This document shows positions 60,893-64,000 of a DNA stretch of 64,000 nt, piece by piece. Where the stretch lies: assembly GCF_007197555.1 (NCBI RefSeq), contig NZ_CP041614.1, positions 1,852,001-1,916,000 of the forward strand, read 5' to 3'. Under the pieces are notes generated by a model. It made no database searches. It saw nothing but the letters and a program-made list of their open reading frames with translations, and had not been told where the DNA came from. This stretch comes from Shewanella psychropiezotolerans (GTDB lineage: Bacteria > Pseudomonadota > Gammaproteobacteria > Enterobacterales > Shewanellaceae). The translations under genes and the position numbers were made by a program. The number at the start of each line of letters is the position of its first letter. The stretch's first letter is position 1.

Positions 60893-61903
60893 TTACAAGT
60901 TCCAACTGACCACTAAAGAACCATAGCCATGCCACTTGTCTGTGTCGCTCTGATATTCCTTGGTGTAGGTATTGAACGTCCAGGCAATAGACCAGCTTGG
61001 ATGGGCCCAGATAATGCCGGTATTGATGCCTGCTTGTCTGCTTTCTAGCTCGACTTGTGAATCATAGGGGAGAGAACCATCGAGGGTGAGATCGTTGAAG
61101 CGATAACCTAGATAAGCGCGGCTATAGACCATGAAGCTGCTGCTTTGGGCCGTGGCGGACAGATTGCCATACTGGCCAGCATGTTGACTCAGTCGACCGA
61201 ATGAACTTGCCAGTTCGTTTCCCCATCTCAAGGTTAAGCCTAAGTCTGTTTGGCTTCTAAAGTTACCTAATTGTGTATGACTAAAGCCTGCAATATCCCA
61301 TTGGGTCTCTCCGAGAAAGTCATTATTAAATGCCGCTCCACGCATGAACAAACTGTCAATTTCGTAGGCGACTTGGAGCGTCAGTTGATTTTCGACTTGG
61401 TATTGCCATCCTTGAGGAGCGGAGGAACCCGTGACCTTATGCACAAAGGATTGAACTTGCTCATTGGCCGATGCTGGACCAACGACTCCTAATGAGAGCC
61501 AGTTTTTTTGCGCTAATCTAGCTGAATAGCTTGCCGTATGACCTTCAAATGCCAGATAGCCAGCATAAGGCCTATCTTCAGCTTGTGGTGCATCGACTTC
61601 GATCATGCCTGGTGTCCACATCTGTTGGGTGACCTTCCAGCCCCAAGCGTGCTCAGCATCGGTTTGTGAGAAGGTGAGTGAACCAAGCCATTGAGCCGGC
61701 ATCGGAGCAAAAGACAAATCAGCCTCTGTATCGCTTTCCCAGCCCAGGATGATGGCATTGGTATAGTTACCATCATCGCCAAAAATGATGTCATTATCGA
61801 GTTGGAGATGCCATTGGCCTGCATGTGCGGCTGGAATACCCAATACTAGACTAGCTGCTAAACCAGAAGCGAATACATTGGAGCGAGAAAATAGATGGGA
61901 CAA
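60893..61903 (-). CDS. LpxR-family lipid A 3'-O-deacylase
   Basis: An outer-membrane enzyme of 336 residues with a signal peptide (GLAASLVLGIPAAHA, cut before GQW). LpxR signatures: QLDNDIIFGDDGNYTNAIILGW (Asn/Asp active-site loop and Thr), AEDRPYAGYLAFEGHT, and VVGPASANEQVQSFVHKVTGSSAPQGW with the conserved His. The rest is barrel-like and ends SLVVSWNL. It would remove the 3'-acyloxyacyl chain of lipid A in the outer membrane. The family includes uncharacterised members, so activity is inferred. Confidence 0.8.
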   Translation of the reverse strand: MSHLFSRSNVFASGLAASLVLGIPAAHAGQWHLQLDNDIIFGDDGNYTNAIILGWESDTEADLSFAPMPAQWLGSLTFSQTDAEHAWGWKVTQQMWTPGMIEVDAPQAEDRPYAGYLAFEGHTASYSARLAQKNWLSLGVVGPASANEQVQSFVHKVTGSSAPQGWQYQVENQLTLQVAYEIDSLFMRGAAFNNDFLGETQWDIAGFSHTQLGNFRSQTDLGLTLRWGNELASSFGRLSQHAGQYGNLSATAQSSSFMVYSRAYLGYRFNDLTLDGSLPYDSQVELESRQAGINTGIIWAHPSWSIAWTFNTYTKEYQSDTDKWHGYGSLVVSWNL

Positions 61904-62139
61904 ATTTTACTCCTAGCTTAGAGGGAATTTCACTCGTCAATCTTCTCCTTGAAAGACAAGAAACTCGTTATTGCCAAGCAAAGTTTGCGCTCACTTCAAA
62001 TGTGAGTGAGGCAGGTTTGAGCATGGTTAGAGAAAAGCATAAACAAAGCCAGTCGCATATCACAATAAAATAAATGTGACGTTTTGTATTAGCCAATGTT
62101 TATCTTGTCTGCATTAGCCGCGATTTTGATTACAAGAAT

Positions 62140-62610
62140 TTAGTCTATGACCTTTTTCACTGCTCTTTCAAACCCGTTTAATGAGTAGCTTTGTTGATGA
62201 AAAAGTACCCTTTTCGCATCGTACATCATAGCGATCAACTGCATGCTTTCCGTGTCTTTTATCTGGGCGAAAGACTCGCCATCATCACAACCAATTAAGG
62301 CGGGGAGTGCTATGGTTGTCAGTTGACTATCTATCTCTAATTCAATATTTATATTGGCATTAATGGGGTTAAACAGGGCGTCTTGGCCAGCGCAGTATTC
62401 ACGGTCGTTAACATTGGTGAAAATGACAGAAGCTTTACCCGAACCAGCGTCTAATACCTTCATCTTCTGATAACCATAAGTCGCTATTACAGCAGCATTG
62501 CCAGAGTCTTGCTGATGAGTCCAGTCCCCCCTGCCTATCTCACCGGCAAAGATACCTACGGATAACACCAATAAGCCTAACCCTAAGAAGCCTAAGATAG
62601 GTTTGATCAT
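62140..62610 (-). CDS. Hypothetical exported protein
   Basis: A protein of 156 residues, not recognised. The N-terminal hydrophobic segment ILGFLGLGLLVLSVGIFAGEI is a signal peptide or anchor. The soluble part has two Cys (REYCAGQD, LIGCDDGES), compatible with a periplasmic disulfide. AGGAGG lies five bases before the ATG. No neighbours on the same strand. Confidence 0.6.
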   Translation of the reverse strand: MIKPILGFLGLGLLVLSVGIFAGEIGRGDWTHQQDSGNAAVIATYGYQKMKVLDAGSGKASVIFTNVNDREYCAGQDALFNPINANINIELEIDSQLTTIALPALIGCDDGESFAQIKDTESMQLIAMMYDAKRVLFHQQSYSLNGFERAVKKVID

Positions 62611-62914
62611 ATTTACCTCCTGTAATGAGTCGAGTACCAGAGCATATTAGCGTCAGTTTACTTAACAATTGCTGAATCGATTCGCTTAATAAAACACCAT
62701 TCCGTTACTTTTAACTTGGGAATTAGCTTTATAATAATTTGAATTGCGCGCAAGTTAGTTGCGCGATTAGCTTAATGCTGATAGAGTTGCCTTAAATTGA
62801 ATTGCGCACAATCTAATTTGGCGTGTGAGCTGAAATTTTAATCCGAGTACTAATACCTAAGCACTGAACAAGAGTACTCATATCAGAGAACTAATACAGG
62901 AAGAGAGACTAATT
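62611..62914. other. Promoter region of ohr
   Basis: 304 bases between divergent genes, containing two OhrR-like GCGC palindromic sites and no gene. Confidence 0.6.
62737..62820. promoter_or_regulatory. Two OhrR-like operators upstream of ohr
   Basis: TTTGAATTGCGCGCAAGTTA (from 62738) and TTGAATTGCGCACAATCTAA (from 62797) share TTGAATTGCGC-CAA, a GC-centred near-palindrome like MarR-type OhrR sites. No ohrR gene lies in the window. Confidence 0.5.
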
Positions 62915-63337
62915 ATGAAAGCAATCTATCAAACTAAAGCAACCGCGAGCGCTGGTCGTAACGGCAATGTGGCCACAGATGATGGCAAGTTAAGTCTATC
63001 ACTTAGCTACCCCAAAGAGATGGGGGGCAGCGGAGAATTTACCAACCCAGAGCAACTGTTTGCGGCCGGTTACAGTGCTTGTTTCTCCAATGCGATTTTA
63101 CACGTTGCACGGGAAGAGAAACTAACATTAAGCTTGGCACCCGTTACGGCGACTGTCACGATTGGTGTACGAGAAGAGGGTGGTTTTGGATTAACTGCAT
63201 CATTATCTGTGACACTCGATCTACCTCAAGAGCAGGCAGAGCAATTAGTCAAGACTGCACATCAGGTATGCCCTTACTCAAATGCAGTAAGAGGTAATAT
63301 CGATGTGGCCCTGACGGTCAATGATCACTTGATATAA
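62915..63337 (+). CDS. ohr: Organic hydroperoxide resistance protein Ohr
   Basis: An OsmC/Ohr-fold thiol peroxidase of 140 residues that reduces organic hydroperoxides in the cytoplasm. Peroxidatic C56 is in AAGYSACFSNA and resolving C119 in HQVCPYSNAVRGNIDV; R15 and E46 (NPEQLFAAGY) complete the active site. These features are Ohr rather than OsmC. GGAAGAGAG precedes the ATG. Likely induced by peroxides through OhrR sites upstream; a terminator follows. Confidence 0.93.
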   Translation: MKAIYQTKATASAGRNGNVATDDGKLSLSLSYPKEMGGSGEFTNPEQLFAAGYSACFSNAILHVAREEKLTLSLAPVTATVTIGVREEGGFGLTASLSVTLDLPQEQAEQLVKTAHQVCPYSNAVRGNIDVALTVNDHLI

Positions 63338-63395
63338 CTGCTGTTTAACGGTTTATTTAGTAAAGACCTTAATTAACGAAGCAAAGCTTCCTAAT

Positions 63396-63431
63396 AAGAA
63401 CCAGACTCTATTAACAGAGTCTGGTTCTTTT
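63396..63431 (+). terminator. Terminator of ohr
   Basis: AAGAACCAGACTCT, loop ATTAAC, AGAGTCTGGTTCTT followed by T residues: a perfect 14-bp stem. Confidence 0.92.
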
Positions 63432-63451
63432 AAGATCAGAGGATAATAGTT

Positions 63452-63838
63452 ATGAACCTAACATTAATCACCAGTGGAAGAATATTGTTAGCCCTCTACT
63501 TCTTATTACCCGGGATCATGAAGTTTGTTAGCTGGGATATGCATGTGGCACTGATGGTTAAGCATAATATGGTGATGATCCCTGTGTTATTGGCAACAGC
63601 TGGGGCGTTCGAGATACTCGCCGCCCTGGCATTAATGGCCAATAGATACACTGTAGCCGTGTCACTCATGCTTGCTGCACTCGTGGTTGTAATCAATTTC
63701 AGTTTACATGACTTCTGGAACTATACCGGTATCGAGGGAGCCCATGAGATGCAAAACTTCATCAAAAATTTAGGTATTCTTGCTGGTTTGTTGGTGTTAG
63801 CCGGACACTCATCGAAAATGAAAGAGAAGGCTGAGTAA
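63452..63838 (+). CDS. DoxX-family membrane protein
   Basis: A protein of 128 residues with four membrane helices. The N-terminal GRILLALYFLLPGIMKFVSW and GAFEILAALALMANRYTVAVSLMLAALVVVI match the DoxX pattern (GR.LLA..FL..G..K). DoxX-like proteins are linked to thiol or redox stress in some bacteria but their function is poorly known. Located 20 bases after the ohr terminator. ATG with GAGGATAA upstream. Confidence 0.85.
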   Translation: MNLTLITSGRILLALYFLLPGIMKFVSWDMHVALMVKHNMVMIPVLLATAGAFEILAALALMANRYTVAVSLMLAALVVVINFSLHDFWNYTGIEGAHEMQNFIKNLGILAGLLVLAGHSSKMKEKAE

Positions 63839-63872
63839 AACAGTAAACCAGCATTGGTGGCTTACTGTTTTA
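63839..63872 (+). terminator. Terminator after doxX
   Basis: AACAGTAA-A-CCA and TGG-C-TTACTGTT arms around a short loop form an imperfect stem with TTTT after it. Confidence 0.65.
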
Positions 63873-63923
63873 AGACTGGCTGATGCGGCAGATGTGACAC
63901 CAGTTCAGCAGCCTAACAATTGA

Positions 63924-63957
63924 TACTGGTACAGGTTTTACAGGAGCTGTACCAGTA
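63924..63957. terminator. Second hairpin near the right window edge
   Basis: TACTGGTACAG and CTGTACCAGTA form a perfect 11-bp stem with a 12-base loop; probably a terminator for a gene outside the window on the right. Confidence 0.55.
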
Positions 63958-64000
63958 CCAATCAGTTTTAGATTGCAGTCTTGAAAATATGCATAAATGA

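Overview
The window looks like a chromosomal segment of a marine gammaproteobacterium, most likely Shewanella. This is an inference from the gene families present: a TorF-type porin, a DUF3012 lipoprotein, a CGGGG-type lipoprotein, an LruC-domain protein, a PsrA-type site in front of a FadE paralogue, a ToxR/ToxS pair, GltS, a Fur-controlled TonB receptor with a PepSY module, and many GGDEF and hybrid-kinase proteins. No rRNA, tRNA, CRISPR array, insertion sequence or prophage was seen.

Layout. 1-5.6 kb: purine catabolism (an 8-oxoguanine/guanine deaminase-type amidohydrolase cut by the window edge, PuuE allantoinase, UraD decarboxylase), a FadR-type GntR regulator, and a 5'-truncated malate synthase. 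TTGTACACAA-like palindromes recur in the promoters of this block. 6-9.5 kb: two divergent secreted repeat proteins of unknown function. 9.6-18.9 kb: a likely agmatine/polyamine catabolic cluster: LuxR-type regulator, M20 carbamoylase, aldehyde dehydrogenase, TorF porin, NhaC-type transporter, class III aminotransferase and a Tat-exported agmatine deiminase. One 20-bp palindrome occurs in both divergent promoters. 19-26.8 kb: small envelope proteins, a FimV-like LysM protein, a hybrid kinase with a lone receiver, ToxR/ToxS and YaiI. 27-30.2 kb: two dicarboxylate/amino-acid symporters followed by gene remnants. 30.3-44.6 kb: housekeeping and accessory genes (GltS, universal stress protein, NUDIX, YbaM, RsgA, cupin, SDR/HxlR, PAS-GGDEF, FadE). 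45-49.8 kb: Fur-controlled TonB receptor and PepSY reductase-like module. 50-52.6 kb: a CGGGG lipoprotein and an LruC protein. 53.1-60.8 kb: a four-gene signalling operon (periplasmic binding protein, giant hybrid kinase, GGDEF response regulator, receiver protein). 60.9-63.8 kb: an LpxR-like lipid A deacylase, Ohr peroxidase and DoxX.

A striking global feature is that eight otherwise well-conserved genes each lack exactly one base, every time at or next to a homopolymer, and the missing protein end reads on in the neighbouring frame. This looks more like systematic sequence undercalling than biology, but it matters for every affected annotation. True decay is also present: malate synthase has lost its first ~200 residues, and fragments of a symporter gene, a GGDEF gene and a beta-propeller gene remain.

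The most interesting candidate systems are the periplasmic agmatine route with its own palindromic operator, the binding-protein/kinase/diguanylate-cyclase operon that has no transporter genes, and the divergent pair of secreted repeat proteins.
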